Shown here: positions 52,265 to 61,621 of the stretch, in pieces
Numbering within the stretch: the first letter of the stretch is position 1
Layout of the letters: each line of letters starts with the position of its first letter
NCBI RefSeq assembly: GCF_000369405.1
Contig: NZ_KB849999.1
Location: 407,407 to 471,406 of the forward strand
Source: Acinetobacter sp. ANC 3929
Lineage (GTDB): Bacteria > Pseudomonadota > Gammaproteobacteria > Pseudomonadales > Moraxellaceae
Reading direction: 5' to 3'
DNA length: 64,000 nt
The notes under the pieces: model-generated
Databases searched by the model: none
Told to the model about the DNA's origin: nothing
Seen by the model: only the letters and a program-made list of their open reading frames with translations
Translations under genes and position numbers: made by a program

Positions 52265-55000
52265 TTAACGTTGTTTTAAACTTCTTTTATAGTCACAATT
52301 TGGATAACGGTTACAAGCCATAAATTCACCATATGGCCCTGTTCTTTTCCACATACGTCCCTGATTGCATTTCGGACATCGCCATTTTTCAGGAATATCA
52401 TGGTTAATGGACGTATTTTCATCTTGAGGTATATGAATAAATTCCTTGATGCTTGAGTCTTTTGTAATTTCCTCAAGGAATACTGAATTACGTTCACCAA
52501 TAAGAATGACTTTCTCTTTTGCACGAGTCAATGCTACATAGAACAGACGGCGTTCTTCAGCATAGGCGTGTGTTTCGGGTTGTGGCAAGACTAAGTTGAT
52601 AAGAGGGTCATCTTCTTTTTCAGAGGGGAATGCGCTACTGCCAGTATTTAAACCTAAAAGAATCACATAGTCTGCCTGTAGGCCTTTGGATGAGTGGATG
52701 GTTTTAAACTCAACGCTGCAATTTCTAAGAAAGGGTCGAATACTGTCTAGAGTTGGATTATGGTGTCTGTAGCGGCCCAAAATATAAATGGATTTCTTCT
52801 TGCCTGAATTTGAATTGGCATTATTGATTTCCATAATCGTTTTAAACAGGTATTCATGAATTTCCTGAGTCTTTGTTAAAAAGCTTATCTCAACCACTTT
52901 ACTGCTGGTCTTATCAACGGCATTGACCACTTTTTGAAGCTGGGACTTGTTTTTTTGGATGAAGCCACTGGCGACATTGGCAATACCCTGATTTGAACGG
53001 AATGTCTGGGTAAGCTGTGTCTGTTTGGTATAGCCAAAGACCTTTTTAAATTGAGTAAAAATACTGATGTCTGAACCTGCAAAGCGGTATATGGCTTGCC
53101 AGTCGTCTCCAACACAAAACAGTTTTGCTTCAGGTACCTGATTTAGTAAGGATAAAATGAGTCTGGCCCTGGCCTGTGAAGTATCCTGAAACTCATCCAC
53201 GATAATAAGCTTGAATGGGCTCTTGTATTTGTTTTCATTGATTAACTGGGCAGACTCAATTAGCAGGTCATCAAAGTCATGTTCTTTACTGGTTTTTAAT
53301 AACTGATCGTAGCGTTGGTAAACTTTGGAAAATAGCTGTAAAAAAAGACTCTCTCGTTGGCTAAGTGATGGTTTGGCCAATAGAGCAGCAATGTTGGCTT
53401 GATTAGATTTGTAATGGCTTAAAAAACTGACATAAAGTTCATTGGCATCATGTTCATAGATGGACTGTGCTTTAGCGTTGATCTCGGCAAGGCTACGTGG
53501 CTTAAATGCTTGTTCCCTTGATTTAAGTTCCTGTTCCAACTTCTGAAAGATGGAACCTGTAATAAACTCATGAAAGGTTGTGGTAATTAAATCCGTCTTA
53601 TATTTTTGATGGATTCCTGATTTCCACTTCATGTCATCAAGATACTTCTGTCCAAAGTGTGCAGGTGGCTTGCCGTGCTGGTCTACAGCGTAATGTTCCA
53701 GATATAGGTTTATTTCAGGCAGGTAAAAGTCAGGCTTATATTGGCGATGGTGTTCATTCGCTGTGTCATGCTCGTAGTTTCTTTCGTACTGGTAGGGAAC
53801 CCCCTGACTGTATAACCAGTTTGCTATCGCTTTTTCACCATGTGACTTAACAATTTCACCCTGATAGGTTTCAAAGCCATCCTTGAACCTGTCAAATGAT
53901 CGTCTATGTGCCTTTTCCCACTCACTTTGGGTTTTAAATGCAAAGGGAGACAAAGGTGGTCTTAGGTAGGCTGTTTTAAATAAAAGATATTTTGCCTGAA
54001 AGTCTGGATCTGTTTCGATCAGTTGTTGAATAATCCGATTCAGCAGGGATTGAGGTTTTCCTGCATCGCTGGAAACGGAGGGGCTTTTTCCAGTTGCCTT
54101 ACCAATTACCTTCACGCCAAACTTATGGAAATTAAGTGCTTCGACACGAGTATTAAACTGGGTGAGGATGTCTTTTAATCGAAAGTTAATACGTTCACTG
54201 AGTTCATCGCCCGCATTTTTATTGAATGCCAGAACCAGAATCTCTTCAGGTTTGTAGAGTCCAGTTAAGAGGGCATAGCCCACCTTTCCAACAATCGTGG
54301 ATGTTTTCCCTGAACCAGCCGCAGCAACCAACAGGTTACGGTCCTCAAAGATGATGGAGGAAATGCGCTGTTCATCGGTTAGAGGCGTACTTTCCACCTG
54401 ATCAAAGAACTGCTTAAATACCTTTAACTCACTTTCAACAAAACGCTTATTCTTTGCATCAATGGCATAGTTTGCCTCAACTGGCAATTCAATAAACTGC
54501 CGCAATCGCTCAAACAGATTCTGTAGGGGTGGCTCAAATGCAAAAGAACTATCCCTTTGAATAAGGCTGTTAAACTGTTCAACAGAGACTTTTGATCTTT
54601 GTGATAAATCTGACCTAAACAGCTTGCTGAGGCGATGGGATAGGTAAATATTTTGCTGGATAAAATTGTGATATTCCCGTAAGTACGGTTTTAAGGTTTC
54701 CTTGATCTGTTCTGCGTTTCTTTTATTTCTCAGGAATTCTGCATCATTCCGGATTTCAGCTTGAAGCTGTTCAGCTTGTGTGTTGAACATACCTTTGAAC
54801 TGAAAGTTTTGATCAACGGTTTTGAGCGTTAATGATGACCATATCCAGCCTTTCTGGATATGTGTTTCTAGCACTTGTTCAGGATTAAGATTTACCGTTT
54901 TGGTATCTAGTTCCAGAACCAGCTCAGGAAATGTATAGCTGAGTCGCCATTTGCTGGAACCTGCAAAAATGAAGCTGAGTAAACTTGGTTGGATATCCAT
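52265..55000 (-). CDS. UvrD/HelD-type superfamily 1 helicase with nuclease-like insert and zinc finger
   Basis: A 911-residue DNA helicase. N-terminal helicase-IV-like region (1-190), motif I LLVAAAGSGKTST, motif II IIVDEFQDTSQ, GDDWQAIYRF, and C-terminal motifs YVALTRAKE. A segment inside 1B (about 390-490) contains YKPDFYLPEINLYLEHYAVD, like the PD-(D/E)XK-type insert seen in HelD relatives. The end has a topoisomerase-type zinc finger (CPKCNQGRM ... CNRYPNCDY). It is minus-strand, convergent with the STAND gene. It may act in recombination or defence; I see no partner nuclease gene. Confidence 0.85.
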   Translation of the reverse strand: MDIQPSLLSFIFAGSSKWRLSYTFPELVLELDTKTVNLNPEQVLETHIQKGWIWSSLTLKTVDQNFQFKGMFNTQAEQLQAEIRNDAEFLRNKRNAEQIKETLKPYLREYHNFIQQNIYLSHRLSKLFRSDLSQRSKVSVEQFNSLIQRDSSFAFEPPLQNLFERLRQFIELPVEANYAIDAKNKRFVESELKVFKQFFDQVESTPLTDEQRISSIIFEDRNLLVAAAGSGKTSTIVGKVGYALLTGLYKPEEILVLAFNKNAGDELSERINFRLKDILTQFNTRVEALNFHKFGVKVIGKATGKSPSVSSDAGKPQSLLNRIIQQLIETDPDFQAKYLLFKTAYLRPPLSPFAFKTQSEWEKAHRRSFDRFKDGFETYQGEIVKSHGEKAIANWLYSQGVPYQYERNYEHDTANEHHRQYKPDFYLPEINLYLEHYAVDQHGKPPAHFGQKYLDDMKWKSGIHQKYKTDLITTTFHEFITGSIFQKLEQELKSREQAFKPRSLAEINAKAQSIYEHDANELYVSFLSHYKSNQANIAALLAKPSLSQRESLFLQLFSKVYQRYDQLLKTSKEHDFDDLLIESAQLINENKYKSPFKLIIVDEFQDTSQARARLILSLLNQVPEAKLFCVGDDWQAIYRFAGSDISIFTQFKKVFGYTKQTQLTQTFRSNQGIANVASGFIQKNKSQLQKVVNAVDKTSSKVVEISFLTKTQEIHEYLFKTIMEINNANSNSGKKKSIYILGRYRHHNPTLDSIRPFLRNCSVEFKTIHSSKGLQADYVILLGLNTGSSAFPSEKEDDPLINLVLPQPETHAYAEERRLFYVALTRAKEKVILIGERNSVFLEEITKDSSIKEFIHIPQDENTSINHDIPEKWRCPKCNQGRMWKRTGPYGEFMACNRYPNCDYKRSLKQR

Positions 55001-55099
55001 ATTGCCCTAAAAATTAAAATGATTTTTTAAGAATTCAAAATTTGTAATTGGTTATAAAGTCTGTAGAAATTTTACTTAGTCATTTTATTACTTTTACAG

Positions 55100-55286
55100 C
55101 TACTCCTTGAATATTTCATTTAATGCTTGCTACACAGCATCTACTCGTGACTTACATGCCTTGTAGACAGGTATTGACTCTTCCACAATCTTCATTAGGT
55201 TGTCGATGTCTGGTTCTTCCTGAGATTCCTCTAGGGGCAGCATTCTTTTTCATCAGTTCATAACCCTCTTTAAAGCTTAACTCATT
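55100..55286 (-). pseudogene. exonuclease VII small-subunit-like relic
   Basis: Minus-strand fragments read NELSFKEGYELMKKNAA, then after a frameshift LPLEESQEEPDIDNLMKIV and EESIPVYKACKSRVDAV, a TAG stop, QALNEIFKE, TAG. The pattern resembles XseB-like proteins. With a frameshift and an internal stop it is dead. It occupies the 414-bp gap between the helicase and coiled-coil genes. Confidence 0.6.
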
Positions 55287-55414
55287 TTACCAATGATTCG
55301 TCACCGAGAACTTACATAGACATGAATATAGTCCTACTACATCTCAATTGAAACATTTGAATCGGCCTGTTGTACAGAGCGGATTTTCTAATATTATTTA
55401 ATATTGAATAGACG

Positions 55415-57201
55415 TTAATCATTTAAAGGAATGATTCGGTATCCTTTGAATATAGAACAGTATGTTTGAATCGCCTTGGCTGCCAACATTGCCTCTGATG
55501 GATCTCTCGCGGTTAAGTGCAAGTAAGCAGCGTAGCCATGTTCCTTTTCTACAGCAACTAGGCCATATCCAGAACGGGTAATATCCGGACTGACAGCGTA
55601 GTTATAAACGATACGTAGCGTATTGGGCGTTTTAGAGTTAAATTTTGTGCCCCGTAGATCTGTAATTAAGTTACCAATTTTATTATTTTTTTGACTATTA
55701 AAAGAGCTCTGTATGGATTTCAGATATGCTTTAGAATGATGTTCAGGCTCTGAGTACTCATAACTTTTGCTTTTAGGCAGATCAGGATTACTTATTAGGA
55801 TATTGTAGATTTTTCTGGATGAAATATCTGTACCTGAAAGTTTATCAAGCTCATATTGCAAATCTGCTTTATGAGACTGTAGATCAAGTATTCCAGACTT
55901 TAACACTTCCACTTCCTGATTTTTTGTTTCCAGTTGTAGTTTGAATTGATTCTCCATATCTGAAACATACTCCAGATAATCTTTTAACTCAGACTCTTTG
56001 TTATCCACCTTACTAATCATCGCATCTTTCTGGGATTCTGAAGTGACCAGCTTATTGTTTAAATTAGACATTTCCTGATTTAGGCCATCCAGTTTTTTAG
56101 AGAGCTCTAGTTCTGTGTTTTTACTGGCAGCATAAAGAATTTCCAAAGCAGCCAACTCATTTTTTGCTAAGTTAAACTCTTCCATAAAGCTACTGTTATT
56201 AGAGATATTCTGCTCTAAATCCTTATTTTGCTTGTCTAACCTTTCTAGAATATTTCTTTGATGTTCTAGGGACTTTTGTAGCCTTTCTTTCTCTTCAGTG
56301 TTAATTCTGTTTTGCGTTTCAAAAGACTGGATTTTATTTAACAAAGCAATCCTATCTTGATGGATTTCATTTAGTTCCAAGCCCAGGGTATTGATTTTAT
56401 TTGTATATTCTAGCTTTTCATGATTAAGAATTTTAAGATTTTCAGTAGATTCTTTAAGAAGTTTGCTAAAGTCTGTTTTTATCAACTCACTTTCATCATG
56501 CATGCTTTTAAGAGTTTTTTCTTTATTGATGATTTCCTCTTGAAGATTTTTAATTGAATGGTTGAATCCGATATTCTTAAACAGGAGGGTAAGGATATAG
56601 CCCAGTAAACCTAAGGCAATTATCCAGATTGGGAGTATCGGATAAAAACGCCCCCACGCCACATACTTGGCAAAAGTGTATGGAGTCATTTCACCAAAGG
56701 GAGAGGGTAGACCATTAACACGTGCATGGAGTGCTTCAGAATAATCAAGTACTGAGAAGAACATAGCATTAAAGGAAGACTTATATAGATTCTGGTGGCG
56801 CGTTAGCTTGGAAAGGGTAACTACAGGCTTGCTATCAAACTCAGTAAAAGTTTTGGATACAGAGATATTTTCCCTATCATCTTTATGCCTTTCGTTGTCC
56901 CAGACTTGAATAACTTGGTGTTCGGAATTTGTAAGTTGAACAGAACCTCTTGGATTTAGTTGTTCAAGACTTTTAACGAAATTTTGATAACAGTCCCGTT
57001 GGGTAGAGTATTTAAGACAAACTTTATTTGTTTCAGATTTGGCTTCCAATAAAAGTTCAAATCCACCCATCCTATTTTTTTCCTGAATATCGTAATACCG
57101 TTGCTGATTAAAGTAGGTCACATAGAAAATTATTAGTAATGTAATGATGAGACACAGTAATGCTATTGAATATTTCTTGATTATTTTTTCTGCGAAAACA
57201 T
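55415..57201 (-). CDS. membrane-anchored coiled-coil protein, N-terminus interrupted by an A6 frameshift
   Basis: From GTG 57121 the frame gives 568 residues: a periplasmic-type N-part, a membrane helix at about 160-180 (PILPIWIIALGLLGYILTLL), a 250-residue coiled coil, and a globular C-domain (TLRIVYNYAVSPDITRSGYG). A first membrane helix (SIALLCLIITLLIIFYV) is encoded in frame directly upstream of 57121. AAAGGA and ATG at 57201-57199 would start MFSQKK and reach this frame only if the A6 run at 57184-57189 had one more A. So the real gene probably spans to 57201 as a two-helix protein. Function unknown; the layout resembles membrane sensor or nuclease-scaffold proteins of defence loci. Confidence 0.6.
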
Positions 57202-57520
57202 TAAATTTTCCTTTATTATAACTTTGTGAAATTTAAAGAATAAAGTAAATTCAGATGAAATATAAATATTCAAGATATCACTTTTAATTTTTTAAAATTA
57301 CTTCACTATAAAAAAATTTTGTTAGCCTATCTAAAGAATGAATAGTAATAGTTATATTGTTGGTTGATGGGAGAGCTGCTTAATAGCCAGTTATCTGAAA
57401 ATCTAAAAAAATACCTTTAAAAGAATTTTTTTTATTAAAAGATATTTATATTTGTAAGAAGAAATCAAACAACATGAGTTGTTGTAAGTTTGCTATTTGA
57501 TAATCATAAAGGGGAAAACG

Positions 57521-58990
57521 ATGTCTCTTATGGACTTGATAAAAAAGAATGAAGAAATAAACGGTAATGGAAAAGATAACACAGGCTATATCGAAGAGAT
57601 CAGGGCGAGAATTAGAAACAATCCCATATCTGATATTACTGACAAAGATGGAAATCAATATATTGATATTGTCTTAGAGGGCGGAGGTGTTTTAGGCATT
57701 GCCTTAATAGGATACACCTATACACTTGAGCAGGCAGGAATACGCTTTTTAAATATTGCTGGAACTTCTGCTGGAGCTATTAATGCTTTATTTTTAGCAG
57801 CCTTAGGCAAACCTGACAGTTTGAAGAGCCAAAAGATATTGGAAATATTCAATGAAATGGATATGAAGAGTTTTGTGGATGGCGGAGTGTTTGCAAAAGG
57901 ATTGGTAGACGATATTAAAACGAAAGATAATATTTGGACTGCCATGTTGCCTAAAATTGGGCTTTTATGGGCAGAGGGTAAATTTTCAAAAGCAAAATTG
58001 GGCATTAATCCTGGAAAAGCATTTGAGGAATGGTTGGGAGAAAAGCTAAAGGAGCATGGCGTTACCACTACCAACGATCTTTTACAAAACTTAATCAATC
58101 CCGATAATCTTCAAATTAGGGATCCAGCTAGAAAAAGTGATGAGCAAGAATATTTTACTCAAAACTTTAAAAAGAATGAATTAGCAATAGTTTCGGCGGA
58201 TATCACAACGCAGACAAAAGTGATATTTCCTAAGATGGCTGCTTTATATTGGGAAAACCCGTTAGCAAAAGCTCTTCCAGCAAAATTTGTTAGGGCTTCG
58301 ATGTCTATACCTTTATTTTTTCAACCTTTGGTCGTACCAGATATTCCAAAAGATAATAAAAATTGTTGGAAGACTTTAACAGGATACGAGGGTGAAATAC
58401 CCACTTCTGTGCATTTTGTTGATGGTGGCATTGTATCCAACTTTCCAATAGATGTTTTTCATAGAAAAGACAGGATACCTCTATGTCCAACTTTTGGAGT
58501 AAAACTTGGTGTCGACCGAAATGAACCTAGAAAAATGGAAAGTATGGGGGATTTTGTTGGGGCACTTTTTGATACAGCACGTCATACATCAGATTATAGT
58601 TTTTTATTTCAAAATACTGATTACCAAAAGTTAATTGCCTATATTGATACTTCTGAAAAGTTCGAAAGAAAAAAATTATCATTGATTGAAAAAATTAAGC
58701 CTAAGAACTGGTTTTCCAAAAATGATTTGGAGGACTATCATTGGTTAGATTTTGAGATGAGTGATGAAAAGAAAGTTGCCTTATTTACTTTAGGTGCCAA
58801 GACTGCTTATGAATTCATAGTTGGAAATGAAAAAACAAGAAAGAATAATCCAGATAAAAGTAAACTAATTAATGAGGTTTCTCCTTTTGAATGGGAGGTG
58901 TATAAGAAAATTCGAGAAAAATCTAAGGTTGATTATACACTATCAGAACTATCAAAGCGTAAAGAAATTGAAAATCATTCAATTCATTAA
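57521..58990 (+). CDS. patatin-like phospholipase
   Basis: A 489-residue lipid acyl hydrolase. The oxyanion motif GGGVLG, nucleophile elbow GTSAG and catalytic Asp in DGGIVSNFP are all present. N-terminal 45 residues are charged; no signal peptide. ATG at 57521 has AAGGGG ideally placed; the longer frame from 57497 does not. Free-standing patatins serve as membrane-degrading effectors in several defence and toxin systems, but no cyclic-nucleotide synthase gene is adjacent, so a CBASS role is not supported. It heads a plus-strand row of four genes. Confidence 0.88.
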   Translation: MSLMDLIKKNEEINGNGKDNTGYIEEIRARIRNNPISDITDKDGNQYIDIVLEGGGVLGIALIGYTYTLEQAGIRFLNIAGTSAGAINALFLAALGKPDSLKSQKILEIFNEMDMKSFVDGGVFAKGLVDDIKTKDNIWTAMLPKIGLLWAEGKFSKAKLGINPGKAFEEWLGEKLKEHGVTTTNDLLQNLINPDNLQIRDPARKSDEQEYFTQNFKKNELAIVSADITTQTKVIFPKMAALYWENPLAKALPAKFVRASMSIPLFFQPLVVPDIPKDNKNCWKTLTGYEGEIPTSVHFVDGGIVSNFPIDVFHRKDRIPLCPTFGVKLGVDRNEPRKMESMGDFVGALFDTARHTSDYSFLFQNTDYQKLIAYIDTSEKFERKKLSLIEKIKPKNWFSKNDLEDYHWLDFEMSDEKKVALFTLGAKTAYEFIVGNEKTRKNNPDKSKLINEVSPFEWEVYKKIREKSKVDYTLSELSKRKEIENHSIH

Positions 58991-59051
58991 TATTCTGAAA
59001 GTGAAATTTTTAAAAATAAGAAATTAAATTATAAAAATAGGAGTTTAGGTA

Positions 59052-59569
59052 ATGTTTTATATATTATTTAAGTTTTTTGGTATAGATGAAGAAAAACATA
59101 AGTTTTTGATTTTTTTCACAAATGTTTTTGGTTTGATATTTTGTTTTGTTTTGTTTTGTTTGGATTGTGTTACAAGTATTCTTGTAGTGATTTTATATAT
59201 AAATACGATAGTTTCTTATATTTATATAGTAATCGTTTCTATAGAGATTTATTTAATTCATGTAACAGTGTATCTGAGAATTTTATAATAGTCATTTTTG
59301 GTCTTCTTATTGGCTGGTTTATTGCTATGCTTTTTTCACCCTATTCAGAAAAAGATGGAGCAGCTTTTTCTATTATTTTTAAAGGAGTATCAATTTTTTT
59401 TAGTGGTTATCTAGTTAATGAGTTAAGTAAACATCCTACTTACTTTGAATTTTTTCTAAATAAACAAAACTTAATGTTGACTTTTTTATTTTTATCATCA
59501 ATTCTTTTGTCTTGGTTAGTTGTTTTTTCTAATCGAGTCTATATGAAATATAATGATATTATAAATTAA
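59052..59569 (+). CDS. four-helix membrane protein split by a (TTTTG)4 repeat (phase-OFF)
   Basis: The frame from ATG 59052 (ATAGGAG eight bases upstream) gives MFYILFKFFGIDEEKHKFLI and a first membrane helix, then runs into out-of-frame sequence and stops at 59288. A second frame (59141-59569) has no start signal but carries three more membrane helices (FIIVIFGLLIGWFIAML, IIFKGVSIFFSGYLV, LTFLFLSSILLSWLVVF). The switch falls in four TTTTG units. Removing one unit joins the two into a 170-residue protein. Function unknown; its place behind a phospholipase and before wall hydrolases suits an immunity or holin-like part. Confidence 0.6.
59139..59158 (+). repeat. pentanucleotide simple repeat (TTTTG)4
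   Basis: Four perfect TTTTG units in the coding part of the membrane-protein gene, followed by TTTGG. A 5-bp unit shifts the reading frame on every gain or loss. Confidence 0.9.
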
Positions 59570-59690
59570 ATTAATATTGAGATTAAGAATTGTAAAGCTG
59601 AGTTAGAGAAAATAAAAATAATAAGATTGAGTGATGTATTAGTGTTTTATTTGGATAAACAATTAATTTACTTTTAATAAGGTACTTAAA

Positions 59691-60419
59691 ATGGCAGAAT
59701 TCGTACAAGATACTTCAGGAATCAGGACGCTACCTATTAGTAATAATCTTAAAAAGATATTGTTACTGGCAGCACACGAGGTGAAAGTAGATAAAATTTG
59801 TGTTACATCGGGAGGGCAATGTGCTAAAGGAACATGTTCAAAAAGAACAGGCTCTACTCGACATGATCTTGGAAATGCGGCTGACTTACAACTTTGGGTA
59901 GGGAATAAAGTATTAAAATTTACAGATAACAGTGACTTGAAAATTTATAAAGCTTTTGTAACTGCCGTTGCAAGATTAGGAGCAACAGGAATTGGCGCTG
60001 GTGTAGGTTATATGGGCGCAGATAAAATTCATGTCGGCTTTGGAAGTAAAGCCATTTGGGGAGAGGGAGGCTTATCCAAAAATGCTCCTAAATGGTTAGT
60101 TGATGCTGTGGAAAGTGGTTGGGCAACTTCCAAGAAATTGGAAATGAAAACATATAAAATATTAGCGCGGGATGGCCTTTTTTTAAGATCTGGCCCAAGT
60201 TTAGATTTTGATGTACTAGAAACACTGAAAGAAGGTACGTTAATTAATATTGATAAATTTGAGGGGGAAAGTTTTGAATGGGGACGTGCGGACTTAGTAG
60301 GTGATGGTCAGATAGATGGATTTGTTCATAGTGCATTTGTAGAACCAATTGATTTTTTTGAAGTAGATATGGAAATTGAGCAGGATAATTGCACTGATGG
60401 AGAGAGTTCAATTGATTGA
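59691..60419 (+). CDS. M15-like peptidoglycan peptidase with SH3 domain
   Basis: A 242-residue protein. Residues 35-130 look like a D-Ala-D-Ala carboxypeptidase/M15-type domain: CAKGTCSKRTGSTRHDLGNAAD with the HxxGxAxD zinc pattern, and DKIHVGFG for the second His. A bacterial SH3-like domain follows (YKILARDGLFLRSGPSLDFD, WGRADLVG), then an acidic tail. No signal peptide. It would cut peptide stems of the wall, but it needs another export route or lysis to reach it. ATG at 59691 follows AATAAGGT. Confidence 0.65.
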   Translation: MAEFVQDTSGIRTLPISNNLKKILLLAAHEVKVDKICVTSGGQCAKGTCSKRTGSTRHDLGNAADLQLWVGNKVLKFTDNSDLKIYKAFVTAVARLGATGIGAGVGYMGADKIHVGFGSKAIWGEGGLSKNAPKWLVDAVESGWATSKKLEMKTYKILARDGLFLRSGPSLDFDVLETLKEGTLINIDKFEGESFEWGRADLVGDGQIDGFVHSAFVEPIDFFEVDMEIEQDNCTDGESSID

Positions 60420-60537
60420 TAAATCTCAAAGAGACTTTATATAGACTGCAATTTATAGTTTATATCTAATTCACTATTGATAAAATATTTCCAAACTAAT
60501 AATGAGGAATCTCATTATATTTTATAAAAAGGGCAAT

Positions 60538-61170
60538 ATGAAAGTTCTAGGTAATATTTCTAATGAGGGCTACGTCTGTACGATTTATGAGGATGAAGAG
60601 GGACGAGTATATTTTACTGCTGATGCAGATATTGATGCTGATGGAGCAAATGGTCAAAATGGTAAACAACCTGCCTACACCATCAACGATTCTGGTAGCG
60701 AATTTTTGGCTAATGGTGGGATGAAAATTACCAATGGTAAGGTGATCTGCGCTAAATCATGGGCGCGTAGTATTGTGATATTAGACAGTGACAATGAACC
60801 AAAAGTCTTCCCCAATGGAATCATTGCTTCAATGACTTGGTACAGACATAGCGGAAAATCAATGAGTGATCCTACTGCCTATGTGGATGCTGAAACAGTT
60901 CCTTATATCGTGGTGCCGCCATTGGTAGTGCAAAAAACGAAAGGCATTGTGCGAGGTTGCCGAGCGAGAGTTACTTATAACGGCAACTCAGTAGATTGTG
61001 TGGTTGCGGATCGTGGTCCAAAGAACAGGATTGGAGAGCTTAGTATTGCAGCGGCCCGTGCACTTGGCATTCCAAGTAGTCCTCGTCATGGAGGGCTTAC
61101 GATGCCGAATGTTTTCTATGAACTCTGGCCTGGTCAGGCAGCAGAGGGGTATGAACTTCAATCAGCATAA
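60538..61170 (+). CDS. GH75 (chitosanase)-like protein
   Basis: A 210-residue protein with the pattern of glycoside hydrolase family 75: an acidic DADIDADGANG motif near residue 32, YVDAETVPYIVVPPLV, and VVADRGPKNRIGELSIAAAR, then LGI. Catalytic Asp and Glu positions are preserved. GH75 enzymes cut chitosan; bacterial relatives may cut other amino-sugar polymers. No signal peptide. ATG at 60538 with AAAAAGGG upstream is chosen over a longer frame from 60502. It closes the phospholipase cluster. Confidence 0.7.
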   Translation: MKVLGNISNEGYVCTIYEDEEGRVYFTADADIDADGANGQNGKQPAYTINDSGSEFLANGGMKITNGKVICAKSWARSIVILDSDNEPKVFPNGIIASMTWYRHSGKSMSDPTAYVDAETVPYIVVPPLVVQKTKGIVRGCRARVTYNGNSVDCVVADRGPKNRIGELSIAAARALGIPSSPRHGGLTMPNVFYELWPGQAAEGYELQSA

Positions 61171-61313
61171 TATAGTAAAACTAAAAATGACTAGGGATAT
61201 TCAATACAGAATAATTCCTAGTCATTTACCTTACAGCATGAATAATCTCTAAATTATAATGGTAGTTTGTTTAAGTATATTATCTACAAGTGTGGCTGTA
61301 TATTGATTGACAT

Positions 61314-61498
61314 GGCAAAGCAAGGTAGCGGGTTTTTATCAATAGGCGTTGGACCATGTTGCTCGGCAAGGCTATGGTAATGCCAGTTTTGAAATTAGAG
61401 TAGAGGAAGGATTAGATCTTGTTGAGGAATTTTATGGAAATGAAAACAAGTCAAAACAGATTCATAACTTGAATCAGGTACAGGTTCTTCAGAAATGA
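61314..61498 (+). pseudogene. duplicated 3' end of the ICE-type metal-binding gene
   Basis: Frame reads SKVAGFYQ, TAG, ALDHVARQGYGNASFEIRVE, EGLDLVEEFYGNE and ends LQK-TGA. The original (end of the gene at 47419-48315) reads SKAAGFYQEVLDHVARQGYG and NASFEVGGEEGLDIVEDFY. So this is a diverged second copy of the last 60 codons, with Glu changed to a stop. The gap 61171-61313 shows nothing else. Confidence 0.85.
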
Positions 61499-61563
61499 TT
61501 ACAGCGATATAGCTTTTTATATTGTTTTTTATGAGGCTAGTACAAATTAATTTTTTTCAGAGG

Positions 61564-61608
61564 AGTGACTGAAAATTAGAAAATATACTAATTTTCAGTC
61601 ACTTTTTA
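61564..61608. terminator. strong bidirectional terminator
   Basis: Perfect 16-bp arms AGTGACTGAAAATTAG and CTAATTTTCAGTCACT with 8-base loop and a T-run. It ends the minus-strand TIR gene and shields it from upstream plus-strand transcripts. Confidence 0.9.
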
Positions 61609-61621
61609 ATTCTTAGAATGT

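Noticed and set aside
57521..58990. CBASS (CapV-type) assignment for the patatin gene
   Set aside because: No CD-NTase or Cap2/Cap3 gene lies nearby, so only the enzyme family is claimed.
59141..59569. Treating the 142-residue frame as an independent gene
   Set aside because: Its only start would be a TTG inside the TTTTG repeat, with no ribosome site; the split-gene reading explains both frames.
30901..61498. Possible amber (TAG) recoding, since four interrupted sequences (30901, 39674, 55100-55286 and 61338) all carry TAG
   Set aside because: Several intact island genes end in TAG (for example at 33196, 36842 and 52164), no CUA-anticodon tRNA is visible in the window, and two of the four are clearly dead in other ways. 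Small sample coincidence is enough.
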